A DNA stretch of 64,000 nt from an uncultured Lachnospiraceae bacterium (GCA_910578405.1 CAJTQO010000013.1:1-64000); one strand, 5' to 3'; numbered from the stretch's first letter, positions 7,935 to 17,365 are shown. The notes: generated from the sequence alone by a model not told the origin. A program made the numbers and translations.

Positions 7935-8627
7935 ATGACGGCAGTGCTTGTTTGTGACGATGATAAGGAAATCGTGGATGCAATTGAGATTTACCTGATG
8001 CAGGAAGGGTATAAGGTATATAAAGCATACGATGGGGAGCAGGCAATCCGTGTGTTGAAAGAAACGGATATCCACCTTTTAATCATTGATGTGATGATGC
8101 CGAAACTGGACGGCATCCGTGCCACGTTGAAGATACGGGAATACAGCAGCATACCGATTATCATTTTGTCCGCAAAATCAGAAGATACGGATAAGATATT
8201 GGGTCTGAATATAGGGGCGGATGATTATGTGACAAAACCGTTTAATCCATTGGAATTGATGGCAAGGGTAAAGTCCAACCTGCGCAGATACACCACCCTG
8301 GGGAACCTGAATACGGAGAACAATGCTTTGTTCCAGGCAGGCGGTCTTTGCATAAATGATGAAACCAAGGAAGTTATGGTGGACGGGGAGCCGGTAAAGC
8401 TGACGCCGATTGAATACAATATTCTCCTGCTTCTGGTGAAAAACCAAGGGCGGGTATTTTCCATCGGGCAGATTTATGAAAGCATCTGGAATGAAGAAGC
8501 CATTGGAGCGGACAATACCGTCGCCGTCCATATCCGGCATATCCGTGAAAAAATAGAAATAGACCCAAAGGAACCGCGGTATTTGAAAGTAGTGTGGGGA
8601 GTTGGGTATAAAGTGGAAAAGCAGTAA
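7935..8627 (+). CDS. OmpR/PhoB-family response regulator
   Basis: This 230-residue DNA-binding regulator has an N-terminal receiver domain with the acidic pair CDDD, phosphoacceptor Asp in IIDVMMP (D52) and conserved Lys in VTKPFNP (K101). A C-terminal winged helix follows, with the signature GADNTVAVHIRHIREKIE and the end YLKVVWGVGYKVEKQ. It is closest in style to VanR-like regulators. The histidine kinase gene starts 56 bases downstream, so the two form one system. The signal sensed and the target genes are not visible. Confidence 0.95.
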   Translation: MTAVLVCDDDKEIVDAIEIYLMQEGYKVYKAYDGEQAIRVLKETDIHLLIIDVMMPKLDGIRATLKIREYSSIPIIILSAKSEDTDKILGLNIGADDYVTKPFNPLELMARVKSNLRRYTTLGNLNTENNALFQAGGLCINDETKEVMVDGEPVKLTPIEYNILLLLVKNQGRVFSIGQIYESIWNEEAIGADNTVAVHIRHIREKIEIDPKEPRYLKVVWGVGYKVEKQ

Positions 8628-8683
8628 GTGAGAGGATATGTCGCTGTATCTGTAGGATGCGGAACTGGAATAGGAGGAACGGG

Positions 8684-11188
8684 ATGAGAGGGAAGGCGCT
8701 TGGGAGAAGTACGGGGAAGACATTACATATTTTGCAACATGCTTTGATTGTCACGGCGGCAGTCCTTATTTTAGTGGTGTTGACCGGTTCCAGCGTGATG
8801 ATGAATGGCGTGGATGAAAATTACAGCTATAGCCTAAAGGATGAGGAAAAGGATAAAATATATGAGGATTCCCTTTTGTTCAATTACATTTACGGGCGTG
8901 GAGTTGCGGATGTGGCCAGTATGGTGGCAGTGCGTTCCCAGATGGAAACGAATGGCCGGTTTGACGGGGATAAGGAAATTGATGTAGCGTCTTTTTATTA
9001 TCGGTTTGAGGGTCTTCCGTACAGATACTTGACGGTGAAATACCGTCTGGAGGATTTGATTAAATGGGGGCAGTATGGATTTGAATATGAAGACCGATGG
9101 TTTACCAGTGAACAGGCGGATGCTTTCTTAAACCGTACCAGCCGTTATACAAGCATCAATTACAGCCCGTCCAATTTGCAGGGCAGCATTGTAACTCCTT
9201 TTAATGCCAAGATGGAAGAGATTACGGAAGAATATACAGTATCTGCCAATGAAATGAAAAATGGAGAGTTTCACCGGGATGAAACCAACGCAAAGGTTTT
9301 GCTTAATCGTTGCCAGACTACGGAAGGGAAAAATCTGGAGGAGTACGTAGGCACATGGCCAGACTATTATGAACTGTGCCAGTATGTAACCGCCACTGCT
9401 TCGGACTTGAACTTAAATTATGAAAGTTATCTGCGCTATAAAGATTATTATGATGCAGAAAACTCGAACCTCCGTTTCTATATCTTAAAGGAAATCGGTG
9501 ATAGGAAAGAGGTTTATACGAATATTGATTCCCGGCATATGTCAGAAACGGAAATTGGGAAGCGGTTTAAGGAATATGGGAAATATTTATATTTTAATCC
9601 GGAAAATATGATATTTGAAACCAATACACTGATTGAGGAAGGGACGGTGCGCCGCATTTTCAACGGGTTTGAGTATGCATATCCGGAAAGCATACAGGTA
9701 TGGATTGGCGTGGATACTTCCTATCCTGCGCAAGACGTCTATATACAGGGACACAATGGCTATATCAGGTATGTGCCATATTATTGGCAGTTGATTGTGA
9801 TTGCGGGCGTATGTATTGCGTTGTATCTTGGATTGTATGTATATCTGACTGTCCAGGAAGGACGCGCCTTAGATGGGGAAGGGAATATATATATTGCTTT
9901 GCGGGGCGTTGACCATATACCGACAGAATGCGCCGTTGCAGGAATTATTGTGCTTTTGGGCGGGATTATTGTCAGTCTGACTTATGTTTTTGACTCTATG
10001 TCTTTTGCCTTTTATTATGAGCCTTGGTTTAAGGCGGTCGGAGGGGGAATAGCGTTAGTATGCGAACTGCTGTTTACTGGTTTTTATTATAGTATGGTTC
10101 GCAGGCTGAAAGCGGATAACCTTTGGAAAGAAAGCCTGACTTACCGGATTTTCGTCACTGGCAGGCAAACCGTATGGAAAGTTTATGACAATGGAAATGT
10201 AATTATCAAGACCTGGGTGCCTTATGTGATATTTTTGGCCGTCAATGCAGTCTTATTCCTATTCGGATGGAAGGGGATGATAGCTGCGGTATGTCTGGAC
10301 CTTATCTTCGGGGCGTTGGTTTACCGGAATACGAAGGACAGGCAACGTATTGTTAAGGGAATTGAGAAAATCAAGGAAGGGGATTTCCATTACAAAGTGG
10401 ATGAAAAGAACCTTCATGGAGACAATTTGGCATTGGCCCAGGCAGTAAACAGCATAGGGGAAGGAATTCGCACAGCAGTGGAAACCAGTATGAAAGATGA
10501 GCGGCTGAAGGCGGATTTGATTACCAATGTGTCCCATGACATTAAGACGCCGTTGACCTCCATTATCAATTATGTGGATTTAATTAAAAGGGAAAATATT
10601 GGAGATGAAAGAGTGCGTGGGTACGTGGATGTGCTGGATTCCAAATCACAGAGGTTAAAGCAGTTGACCGATGACTTGGTGGAGGCTTCCAAGATATCTT
10701 CCGGAAATATTGCGCTCCAATGGGAGAGGATTGATTTGGTGGAACTGGTCAATCAGGCTCTTGGGGAATTTTCAGAGAAGTTTGAACTCAAACGCCTGAC
10801 TCCGGTTATGAATGCCACGGACAGCGGCATTTATATAGAAGCGGACAGCAGGAGGATATGGCGGGTGATGGAAAACCTGTTTAACAATATTTTCAAATAT
10901 GCCATGGAGGGAACCAGGGTGTATATGGATATGAAGGAATGTGCCGATGGGGGGGAAGGTTACGGTTATGTGGAATTTGCCATTAAGAATATATCAGCCC
11001 AGCCGTTGAATATCAGCGCAGATGAACTGACCGAACGTTTTATCCGTGGGGATGTGGCACGCAGCACGGAAGGGAGCGGCCTTGGCCTTTCCATTGCGAA
11101 AAATCTGACAGAGGCTCAAAAAGGGACATTTGAAATTCAGTTAGATGGGGATTTATTTAAGGTGGTTTTGACGTTTCCTCTGCTATAA
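8684..11188 (+). CDS. Large multi-pass sensor histidine kinase
   Basis: The 834-residue product is much longer than a usual kinase. A first membrane segment lies near residues 15-38, followed by a ~330-residue Tyr-rich extracellular region. Several more membrane helices lie between about 365 and 560, then a HAMP-like linker. The phosphoacceptor is in VSHDIKTPLTS (H618). The ATPase domain has an N box near ENLFNNIFKYA and the G box GSGLGLSIAKNL. The ATG at 8684 is chosen because AGGAGG lies at 8672-8677. It pairs with the regulator just upstream. The extracellular domain is not recognised. Confidence 0.92.
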   Translation: MRGKALGRSTGKTLHILQHALIVTAAVLILVVLTGSSVMMNGVDENYSYSLKDEEKDKIYEDSLLFNYIYGRGVADVASMVAVRSQMETNGRFDGDKEIDVASFYYRFEGLPYRYLTVKYRLEDLIKWGQYGFEYEDRWFTSEQADAFLNRTSRYTSINYSPSNLQGSIVTPFNAKMEEITEEYTVSANEMKNGEFHRDETNAKVLLNRCQTTEGKNLEEYVGTWPDYYELCQYVTATASDLNLNYESYLRYKDYYDAENSNLRFYILKEIGDRKEVYTNIDSRHMSETEIGKRFKEYGKYLYFNPENMIFETNTLIEEGTVRRIFNGFEYAYPESIQVWIGVDTSYPAQDVYIQGHNGYIRYVPYYWQLIVIAGVCIALYLGLYVYLTVQEGRALDGEGNIYIALRGVDHIPTECAVAGIIVLLGGIIVSLTYVFDSMSFAFYYEPWFKAVGGGIALVCELLFTGFYYSMVRRLKADNLWKESLTYRIFVTGRQTVWKVYDNGNVIIKTWVPYVIFLAVNAVLFLFGWKGMIAAVCLDLIFGALVYRNTKDRQRIVKGIEKIKEGDFHYKVDEKNLHGDNLALAQAVNSIGEGIRTAVETSMKDERLKADLITNVSHDIKTPLTSIINYVDLIKRENIGDERVRGYVDVLDSKSQRLKQLTDDLVEASKISSGNIALQWERIDLVELVNQALGEFSEKFELKRLTPVMNATDSGIYIEADSRRIWRVMENLFNNIFKYAMEGTRVYMDMKECADGGEGYGYVEFAIKNISAQPLNISADELTERFIRGDVARSTEGSGLGLSIAKNLTEAQKGTFEIQLDGDLFKVVLTFPLL

Positions 11189-11242
11189 GTTTTCACAGGC
11201 AGGGATATAGCGGATTATTCTTGTAAATAAAATAGTACGGGC

Positions 11243-11288
11243 AAATCCCTGCAGTTTCAGAAGGCGTGACCGGGCTGCAGGGATTTTT
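11243..11288 (+). terminator. Terminator after the two-component operon
   Basis: AAATCCCTGCAG (11243-11254) pairs perfectly with CTGCAGGGATTT (11275-11286). The loop is 20 bases and the stem is followed by a T run (11284-11288). Because A residues precede the stem, it could also work for the opposite strand, where prs ends nearby. Confidence 0.85.
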
Positions 11289-11362
11289 ACGTATGTCTTT
11301 CAACGACTTTGAGTGGGAACGATGGCTTACGGCTAATGGGAAGCATGCCCGGATATGTTTAT

Positions 11363-11390
11363 GGGAAGGGCGGTTATTGCAGCCCTTCCC
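11363..11390 (-). terminator. Hairpin overlapping the 3' end of prs
   Basis: GGGAAGGGC (11363-11371) pairs perfectly with GCCCTTCCC (11382-11390). The stem includes the last codons of prs on the minus strand. There is no T run after it, so it may stabilise the transcript end or act together with the neighbouring hairpin at 11243-11288. Confidence 0.5.
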
Positions 11391-12558
11391 GGTTGTTGTA
11401 TTTTGCCAGGATTTCATGTATTTTGTCCGTAGGGGTGGATACATTTGCCATGGATGAATCATGGTTCATAAAATCAATAATCGAAGCTAAGAACTTGCTC
11501 ATATCCGCTTCCAGGTAATAGGGGCGTTCTTTTAGTTCCGGAAGCTGATAGGTTAGGTTCGTCGTTATGATTTTATCAAAATAAGATTTTTCATAAGCCT
11601 CATCAAAGGTTTTCAGGCCGTCTGTAAACAGGCCGAATGTACAACAGATAAAGACTCGTTTGGCATTCATTGCCTTAAGTTGTTTTGCCGTGTCAATCAT
11701 ACTGCCGCCAGAGGAAATCATATCGTCAATGATAATGACATCCTTGCCGTCAATATTGTCTCCCAGGAATTCATGGGCTACAATAGGGTTTTTTCCATTG
11801 ACGATAGTGGAATAATCCCGCCTTTTATAAAACATGCCCATATCTACGCCAAGCACATTGGCAAAATAGATGGCGCGGTCGAGGGCTCCTTCATCAGGGC
11901 TGATAACTATGGTATGGTATTTGTCGATTAGCAGGGCTTCTTCCATATGGAGCAGAGCCTGCACAAACTGATAGGGAGGCATAAAATTATCAAAACCTGA
12001 AAGCGGCGCCGCGTTTTGGACACGGGGGTCATGGGCGTCAAAGGTGATAAAATTGGATACGCCCATACGGCTTAGTTCCTCAATGGCATAAGCACAGTCC
12101 AGGGATTCTCTCCCGTTCCTTTTGTGTTGCCTGCCTTCATATAAAAAGGGCATAATGACGTTGATGCGGTGCGCCCTGCCGTTGGAGGCGGTAATCAGGC
12201 GTTTTAAGTCCTGATAATGGTCGTCAGGGGATTTATGGTTGATATAACCGTTCATTTGATATGTGATGCTGTGGTTGCATACATCTACAAGAAAAAATAA
12301 ATCTTTGCCACGGATGGATTCATTAAATACGGCTTTTCCTTCCCCTGTGCCAAAACGGGGGAGCGAAATGTCCACCAGATAGTTGTCTTCCGTATAGCCC
12401 TGGAAAGCGGGGTCATTTTTGGCAATGCTTTTTACCGTTTTTCTGAATGCAATTAAATAGCGGTTGACTTTGTTTGCCAACATAGCTGCGGATTCCGTTG
12501 CAACAATTTTTAGAGGGGCTACCGGAATAGCAGCCTCCAGTTCGCGTAAATTAGGCAT
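11374..12558 (-). CDS. prs: Ribose-phosphate pyrophosphokinase
   Basis: PRPP synthetase makes the activated ribose used for nucleotides, His and Trp. The product has 394 residues, longer than the ~315 of the classical enzyme, with extra sequence in the N-terminal half. Recognisable parts are VISPDEGALDRAIYFANVL, the YKRRDYS region and the PRPP-binding loop VIIIDDMISSGGSMIDTAKQL. The start codon at 12558 is supported by GGGAGG about six bases upstream on the minus strand; an in-frame upstream start at 12630 lacks family resemblance. The longer form is common in Clostridia. It is convergent with the kinase gene. Confidence 0.92.
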   Translation of the reverse strand: MPNLRELEAAIPVAPLKIVATESAAMLANKVNRYLIAFRKTVKSIAKNDPAFQGYTEDNYLVDISLPRFGTGEGKAVFNESIRGKDLFFLVDVCNHSITYQMNGYINHKSPDDHYQDLKRLITASNGRAHRINVIMPFLYEGRQHKRNGRESLDCAYAIEELSRMGVSNFITFDAHDPRVQNAAPLSGFDNFMPPYQFVQALLHMEEALLIDKYHTIVISPDEGALDRAIYFANVLGVDMGMFYKRRDYSTIVNGKNPIVAHEFLGDNIDGKDVIIIDDMISSGGSMIDTAKQLKAMNAKRVFICCTFGLFTDGLKTFDEAYEKSYFDKIITTNLTYQLPELKERPYYLEADMSKFLASIIDFMNHDSSMANVSTPTDKIHEILAKYNNREGLQ

Positions 12559-12605
12559 AATATCCTCCCTGATGTAGAAAATGTCAGTATGTAAACAATG
12601 GAAGT

Positions 12606-12634
12606 CCAGTTGCAGGCTGCGGCATTGCAACTGG
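12606..12634 (-). promoter_or_regulatory. Hairpin in the prs leader
   Basis: CCAGTTGCA (12606-12614) and TGCAACTGG (12626-12634) form a nine-pair stem with an 11-base loop. It lies between the predicted prs promoter and the prs start codon, so it would be in the prs 5' leader. No T run follows it in the direction of prs. Function unknown. Confidence 0.45.
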
Positions 12635-12653
12635 AAAAACCCGTTCTATATAT

Positions 12654-12683
12654 TTTATATCATTCCCGGTAGTGACACGTCAA
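12654..12683 (-). promoter_or_regulatory. prs: prs promoter
   Basis: On the minus strand TTGACG (12683-12678) is followed after 18 bases by TATAAA (12659-12654). It is placed about 95 bases before the prs start. Its -35 directly abuts the -35 of the rightward promoter at 12672-12700. Confidence 0.6.
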
Positions 12684-12700
12684 GGGATTTCTAGTAGAAT
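12672..12700 (+). promoter_or_regulatory. Promoter for the DUF512 radical SAM gene
   Basis: GTGACA (12672-12677) is followed after 17 bases by TAGAAT (12695-12700). The first element abuts the -35 of the divergent prs promoter; together they form the near-palindrome TGACACGTCA. Confidence 0.55.
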
Positions 12701-12753
12701 AGGAGGAAAGGAATGAGTGGTGGGAATAGGATGGGAGAATACGGAGGTTGGTT

Positions 12754-14097
12754 ATGGAAGAAAAGGGGCATTTGATTCGGGACGTTTTGGATGGTGGGAT
12801 TGCGCAGGAAATGGGAATTGGGCCAGGGGATAGGCTTTTGGCGGTGAATGGGGAGGAAATTACTGATATTTTTGATTATCAGTATTTGGTGCAGGATGAT
12901 TATATAGAAGCGTTAATAAAGAAAGCGGACGGGGAAGAATGGCTGTTGGAGATTGATAAGGATTTTGACGAGGATTTGGGGATTATTTTTGAAAATGGTT
13001 TGATGGACGAATACCGTTCTTGCTGCAACAAGTGCATTTTTTGCTTTATCGACCAGATGCCGGCAGGGATGCGGGAAACGCTGTATTTTAAAGATGATGA
13101 TTCCAGACTTTCTTTTTTGCAGGGAAATTATGTGACGCTTACAAATATGTCGGATTATGATGTGGAAAGGATTATAAAATACCATTTATCTCCAATTAAT
13201 ATTTCGTTCCATACCACGAATCCGGAATTACGGTGCAAGATGCTGCATAACCGTTTTGCCGGAGAGGCTTTGAAGAAAGCGGACAGGCTGTATGAAGCGG
13301 GCGTCCGGATGAATGGGCAGATTGTGCTTTGTAAGGGGGTAAATGACGGGAAGGAGCTGGAGCGGAGCATTTCGGATTTGATTGGGTATTTGCCTTATTT
13401 GGAAAGTGTGTCAGTAGTTCCGGTAGGGTTATCCAAACATCGGGAAGGGTTGTATCCTTTGGAGCCGTTTACCAAAGAGGACGCGCAGGAGGCGCTGCGC
13501 CAAATCCATAGCTGGCAGGCCAAAGCGTTTGCGCAATATGGGCGGCATTTTATCCATGCAAGCGATGAATGGTATATCCTGGCAGGGCAGGACTTGCCGG
13601 AGGCGGGACGGTATGACGGTTATCTGCAATTGGAAAATGGAGTTGGGATGCTGCGTCTTTTCCTAGATGAATTTGACGAAGCATTTAAGGAAATACTGGA
13701 AGCAGGGGGGCCTGGAGGCAGAGCCGGCAGGGAAAATGAAACGGTGTCAATCGCCACAGGGAAGCTGGCATATCCTTATATTGCCGCGATGGCCAGCCGG
13801 ATGGAGGAAGCCTGTCCGGGAGTGCGGATTTTGGTCTATCCCATTACAAATGAATTTTTTGGGGAACGGATTACGGTATCGGGACTGCTGACGGGCCAGG
13901 ATATAGTAAAACAGCTAACCGGGCAGAAACTGGGACAGAGGCTGCTGCTGCCCTGCAATGTGCTGCGCAGCGGGGAAAGGGTATTTTTGGATGATATGAC
14001 GGTGGAAGGGTTGGAAAATACTTTACAAGTGAAGGTAGATATTGTAAAATCAAGCGGACGTGATTTTATAGATGCCATATGGTTTCCGAACGGGTAA
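12754..14097 (+). CDS. DUF512 radical SAM protein with PDZ-like N-terminus
   Basis: The 447-residue product starts with a PDZ-like segment (IAQEMGIGPGDRLLAVNGEEI). It then has a radical SAM cluster motif CX3CX2C (C90, C94, C97) in the context CCNKCIFCFIDQMP. The C-terminal half is DUF512, with conserved GYLQLENGVGM and NEFFGERITVSGLLTGQD. The family is widespread in Clostridia and Cyanobacteria and lies next to der in many of them; its reaction is unknown. The ATG at 12754 has GGAGG six bases upstream. The der gene follows after 99 bases. Confidence 0.92.
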   Translation: MEEKGHLIRDVLDGGIAQEMGIGPGDRLLAVNGEEITDIFDYQYLVQDDYIEALIKKADGEEWLLEIDKDFDEDLGIIFENGLMDEYRSCCNKCIFCFIDQMPAGMRETLYFKDDDSRLSFLQGNYVTLTNMSDYDVERIIKYHLSPINISFHTTNPELRCKMLHNRFAGEALKKADRLYEAGVRMNGQIVLCKGVNDGKELERSISDLIGYLPYLESVSVVPVGLSKHREGLYPLEPFTKEDAQEALRQIHSWQAKAFAQYGRHFIHASDEWYILAGQDLPEAGRYDGYLQLENGVGMLRLFLDEFDEAFKEILEAGGPGGRAGRENETVSIATGKLAYPYIAAMASRMEEACPGVRILVYPITNEFFGERITVSGLLTGQDIVKQLTGQKLGQRLLLPCNVLRSGERVFLDDMTVEGLENTLQVKVDIVKSSGRDFIDAIWFPNG

Positions 14098-14196
14098 TGC
14101 GTTGCAGGGGCAGTTGCACAACATGGAAATGGAAAGAGAAAAGACAGTTGCGCGACTTAATGATATTTTTCAGAAAGGCATAGGTACAACAATAAA

Positions 14197-15531
14197 ATGG
14201 GAAAGAATAAGAAGCCTATCGTTGCAGTAGTGGGGAGGCCGAATGTGGGGAAGTCCACATTGTTCAATGCGTTGGCAGGGGAGCGGATATCCATTGTCAA
14301 AGACACGCCGGGGATTACCCGAGACCGGATTTATGCAGATATTTCCTGGCTGGATACTATATTTACCCTAATTGATACGGGTGGGATTGAACCGGACAGC
14401 AGGGACATTATTTTGTCGCAGATGCGTGAGCAGGCACAGATTGCCATTGATACGGCGGATGTGATTTTGTTTATGACGGATGTAAAGCAAGGTTTGGTGG
14501 ATGCAGATGCTAAGGTGGCGGATATGTTGCGGCGTTCCAAAAAGCCGGTGGTGCTGGCAGTAAATAAAGTGGACAGTTTTGAAAAATATATGCCGGATGT
14601 GTATGAGTTTTATAACCTGGGCATTGGCGAACCCCATGCCATTTCCGCAGCAAACAGGCTGGGTATAGGCGACATGTTGGATGAGGTGCTGTCCTATCTT
14701 GGGCAGGCTGCCGGGGAAGAGGAAGAGGACGACCGGGTGAAAATAGCGATAGTCGGAAAGCCCAATGTGGGGAAATCTTCCATCATTAACCGTCTGGCAG
14801 GGGAAAACCGGGTGATTGTGTCCGAAATCGCCGGAACTACCAGGGACGCCATAGATACCGAAATTAAGTATAATGGAAAAGAATATGTTTTCATAGATAC
14901 GGCAGGGCTGCGGCGTAAAAACAAAATTAAAGAAGAGCTGGAACGGTATATGATTGTGCGTACCGTCAGCGCCGTAGAGAGGGCCGATATTGCCTTATTG
15001 GTGATTGACGCTACGGAAGGAGTGACGGAACAGGATGCCAAAATTGCAGGAATTGCCCATGAACGGGGGAAAGCGGTGATTGTTGCGGTAAACAAGTGGG
15101 ACGCCATTGAAAAGGATAATTATACGGTGAAAAAGTTTACGGGCAAGGTGCGGGAGATATTATCCTTTATGTCCTATGCGGAGATTATATTTATCTCAGC
15201 CGTTACGGGGCAGCGTTTAACAAAGCTGTATGAAACCATTGATGTGGTCAGCGAGAATCATTCCATGCGTGTGGCGACAGGCGTGCTGAATGAGATTATG
15301 GCCGAGGCTGTGGCCTTGCAGCAGCCGCCTTCCGATAAAGGAAAGAGGCTTCGCCTTTATTATATTACACAGGTATCGGTAAAACCTCCTACCTTCGTCA
15401 TTTTTGTCAACGATAAGGAATTGATGCATTTTTCTTATACACGGTACATTGAAAATCAAATCAGGGAGGCATTCGGCTTCCGTGGGACGCCCCTTAAATT
15501 TTTAATTAGGGAAAGGAAGGAAAAGAGATAA
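14197..15531 (+). CDS. der: Ribosome biogenesis GTPase Der (EngA)
   Basis: This 444-residue protein has two tandem GTPase domains and a C-terminal KH-like domain, the defining layout of Der, an essential 50S assembly factor. The first G1 is GRPNVGKSTLFNAL near residue 12 and the second is GKPNVGKSSIINRL near residue 190. Each domain has its DTGG/DTAG and NKVD/NKWD motifs. The ATG at 14197 has only a weak ribosome binding site. It ends one base before plsY, so the two are probably coupled. Confidence 0.98.
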   Translation: MGKNKKPIVAVVGRPNVGKSTLFNALAGERISIVKDTPGITRDRIYADISWLDTIFTLIDTGGIEPDSRDIILSQMREQAQIAIDTADVILFMTDVKQGLVDADAKVADMLRRSKKPVVLAVNKVDSFEKYMPDVYEFYNLGIGEPHAISAANRLGIGDMLDEVLSYLGQAAGEEEEDDRVKIAIVGKPNVGKSSIINRLAGENRVIVSEIAGTTRDAIDTEIKYNGKEYVFIDTAGLRRKNKIKEELERYMIVRTVSAVERADIALLVIDATEGVTEQDAKIAGIAHERGKAVIVAVNKWDAIEKDNYTVKKFTGKVREILSFMSYAEIIFISAVTGQRLTKLYETIDVVSENHSMRVATGVLNEIMAEAVALQQPPSDKGKRLRLYYITQVSVKPPTFVIFVNDKELMHFSYTRYIENQIREAFGFRGTPLKFLIRERKEKR

Positions 15532-15532
15532 A

Positions 15533-16183
15533 GTGGAGCGGATTATATGTTTGGCAATCGGATATCTTTTTGGACTGTTTCAGACGGCTTATCTTTATGG
15601 CAAACTGCATGGCATTGACATCAGGCAGCATGGGAGCGGGAATGCTGGGACAACCAATACATTGCGTGTTCTTGGGACGAAAGCGGGATTGATTGTATTT
15701 GCGGGGGATGTGCTAAAGTGTATCTTTGCAGTGGTTATTTGTTCGTTGCTGTTTGGAAAATCCCATCCGGATATGATATATTTATATAAAATGTATGCGG
15801 CGGCAGGAGCCATTTTAGGGCATAATTTTCCGTTCTACCTGAAGTTTAAAGGAGGGAAGGGAATTGCAGCCACGGCAGGGCTGATTTTGTCTTTTCATCC
15901 CGCTTTTCTTCCAGTAGGGGCAGTGATGTTTTTTGGCGCTTTCCTTCTGACCCATTATGTGTCATTAGGCTCTCTTTTGGTTTATGCGGCTTTTATTATC
16001 CAGATTATTCTGTCGGGGCAATTGGGGCTGTTTCACGGAATGACGCAGGCGGCTTTGGCAGAAATGTACATAATTGCGGGATTTCTGACAGTTATGGCAT
16101 ATTATAAGCACAGGGAGAATATTAAAAGGCTGTTAAAAGGGGAAGAGAGGAAAACGTATCTTTTCAAAAAAAAGGATTCATAA
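15533..16183 (+). CDS. plsY: Glycerol-3-phosphate acyltransferase PlsY
   Basis: PlsY transfers an acyl group from acyl-phosphate to glycerol-3-phosphate at the membrane, the first step in phospholipid synthesis. The 216-residue product is very hydrophobic, with about five membrane segments and the signature GSGNAGTTNTLRVLG. The second motif GHNFPFYLKFKGGKGIA follows. The start is GTG at 15533, one base after the der stop, with AAGGAAGG just upstream. The next gene, gpsA, makes its substrate glycerol-3-phosphate, so the pair forms a short lipid module. Confidence 0.95.
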   Translation: MERIICLAIGYLFGLFQTAYLYGKLHGIDIRQHGSGNAGTTNTLRVLGTKAGLIVFAGDVLKCIFAVVICSLLFGKSHPDMIYLYKMYAAAGAILGHNFPFYLKFKGGKGIAATAGLILSFHPAFLPVGAVMFFGAFLLTHYVSLGSLLVYAAFIIQIILSGQLGLFHGMTQAALAEMYIIAGFLTVMAYYKHRENIKRLLKGEERKTYLFKKKDS

Positions 16184-16188
16184 CATGA

Positions 16189-16205
16189 GTTTCATTACAT
16201 GAAAC
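16189..16205. repeat. Perfect palindrome between plsY and gpsA
   Basis: GTTTCAT (16189-16195) and ATGAAAC (16199-16205) are perfect inverted copies around TAC. The short symmetric form resembles an operator. It lies 54 bases before gpsA. No matching regulator can be named. Confidence 0.4.
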
Positions 16206-16258
16206 GTTAAATCTGATTTCTGTCTGGATAAAATGCCAGGGGAATGGAGGGAAGTAAA

Positions 16259-17266
16259 ATGGCTGCGATAGGAATGATTGGCGCCGGGAGCTGGGGGACT
16301 GCCCTGGCGGCGCTGCTTCACAAAAATGGGCACGAAGTGACTATGTGGTCTGCGCTGGCGGATGAGATTGCCATGTTGGAAGCGGAACATGAGCATAAGG
16401 ATAAGCTGCCGGGGGTAAAGCTGCCTGAGGATATGACATTCACCACGGATATGGAGCGGGCGGTAAAGGGACAGGACGTGCTGACGCTGGCTGTGCCGTC
16501 TCCTTATACAAGGGAAACGGCGCGCCGGATGCGGCAATATGTGGCTAAGGGGCAGCGGATTGTGGATGTGGCCAAAGGGATAGAAGAAAAAACTTTGATG
16601 ACCCTGTCCCAAATTATCGAAGAGGAGATTCCACAGGCACAAGTGGCGGTATTGTCCGGCCCGTCCCATGCGGAAGAGGTAGGGAAGGGAATCCCAACTA
16701 CGATTGTAGTAGGGGCAAAGGAAAAGAAAACGGCGGAATATCTGCAAAACTTGTTTATGAATGAGGCGTTTCGCGTTTATATCAGCCCGGATGTGCTGGG
16801 CATAGAATTGGGCGCAGCTTTGAAAAACGTAGTTGCGCTGGCGGCAGGCATTGCAGACGGTCTTGGGTACGGGGATAATACAAAGGCTGCATTGATTACA
16901 AGAGGCATTGCGGAGATTTCCCGTCTTGGCACTGCCATGGGAGGCCGGGCGGAAACGTTCAGCGGTCTGACCGGAATCGGGGATTTGATTGTCACTTGCG
17001 CTTCCATGCATTCCAGAAACCGCAGGGCCGGTATCCTGATAGGGAAGGGATATACGATGGAAGAGGCCATGAAAGAAGTGAAAATGGTAGTGGAAGGGGT
17101 ATATTCGGCGAAGGCGGCAATGGCGCTGGCTCAAAAATACAATGTGCAAATACCGATTATTGAACAGGTGAATGCGGTGCTTTTTGAGGGAAAGGCAGCG
17201 GATGAGGCGGTAAAGGAGCTGATGCTTCGGGATAAGAAGTTAGAGAATCTGGATATTCCATGGTAA
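16259..17266 (+). CDS. gpsA: Glycerol-3-phosphate dehydrogenase [NAD(P)+]
   Basis: The 335-residue enzyme reduces dihydroxyacetone phosphate to sn-glycerol-3-phosphate for phospholipid synthesis. The N-terminal Rossmann motif is GAGSWGTALAALL. The catalytic Lys region reads GIELGAALKNVVALAAGIADGLGYGDNTKAALITRG, and SRNRRAG lies in the substrate-binding part. The ATG at 16259 follows GGAGG (16246-16250) by eight bases; the ATG at 16244 overlaps that site and is rejected. Confidence 0.97.
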   Translation: MAAIGMIGAGSWGTALAALLHKNGHEVTMWSALADEIAMLEAEHEHKDKLPGVKLPEDMTFTTDMERAVKGQDVLTLAVPSPYTRETARRMRQYVAKGQRIVDVAKGIEEKTLMTLSQIIEEEIPQAQVAVLSGPSHAEEVGKGIPTTIVVGAKEKKTAEYLQNLFMNEAFRVYISPDVLGIELGAALKNVVALAAGIADGLGYGDNTKAALITRGIAEISRLGTAMGGRAETFSGLTGIGDLIVTCASMHSRNRRAGILIGKGYTMEEAMKEVKMVVEGVYSAKAAMALAQKYNVQIPIIEQVNAVLFEGKAADEAVKELMLRDKKLENLDIPW

Positions 17267-17365
17267 GGCCCGTAAGCTTGCTTTTATTTGGGGAATATCG
17301 TAAGATATAAATAAAGTAATGCGCAGCAGGAGAAGGCATTCCCGGCGCGCGGAAAGAGGATGAGG

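Noticed and set aside
12559..12630. 24-residue N-terminal extension of prs
   Set aside because: The internal Met start has GGGAGG at good spacing and the extension has no family resemblance.
16178..17149. 323-codon open frame on the minus strand
   Set aside because: It lies entirely antisense to gpsA, whose protein is complete and clearly recognised. The antisense translation has no recognisable motif.
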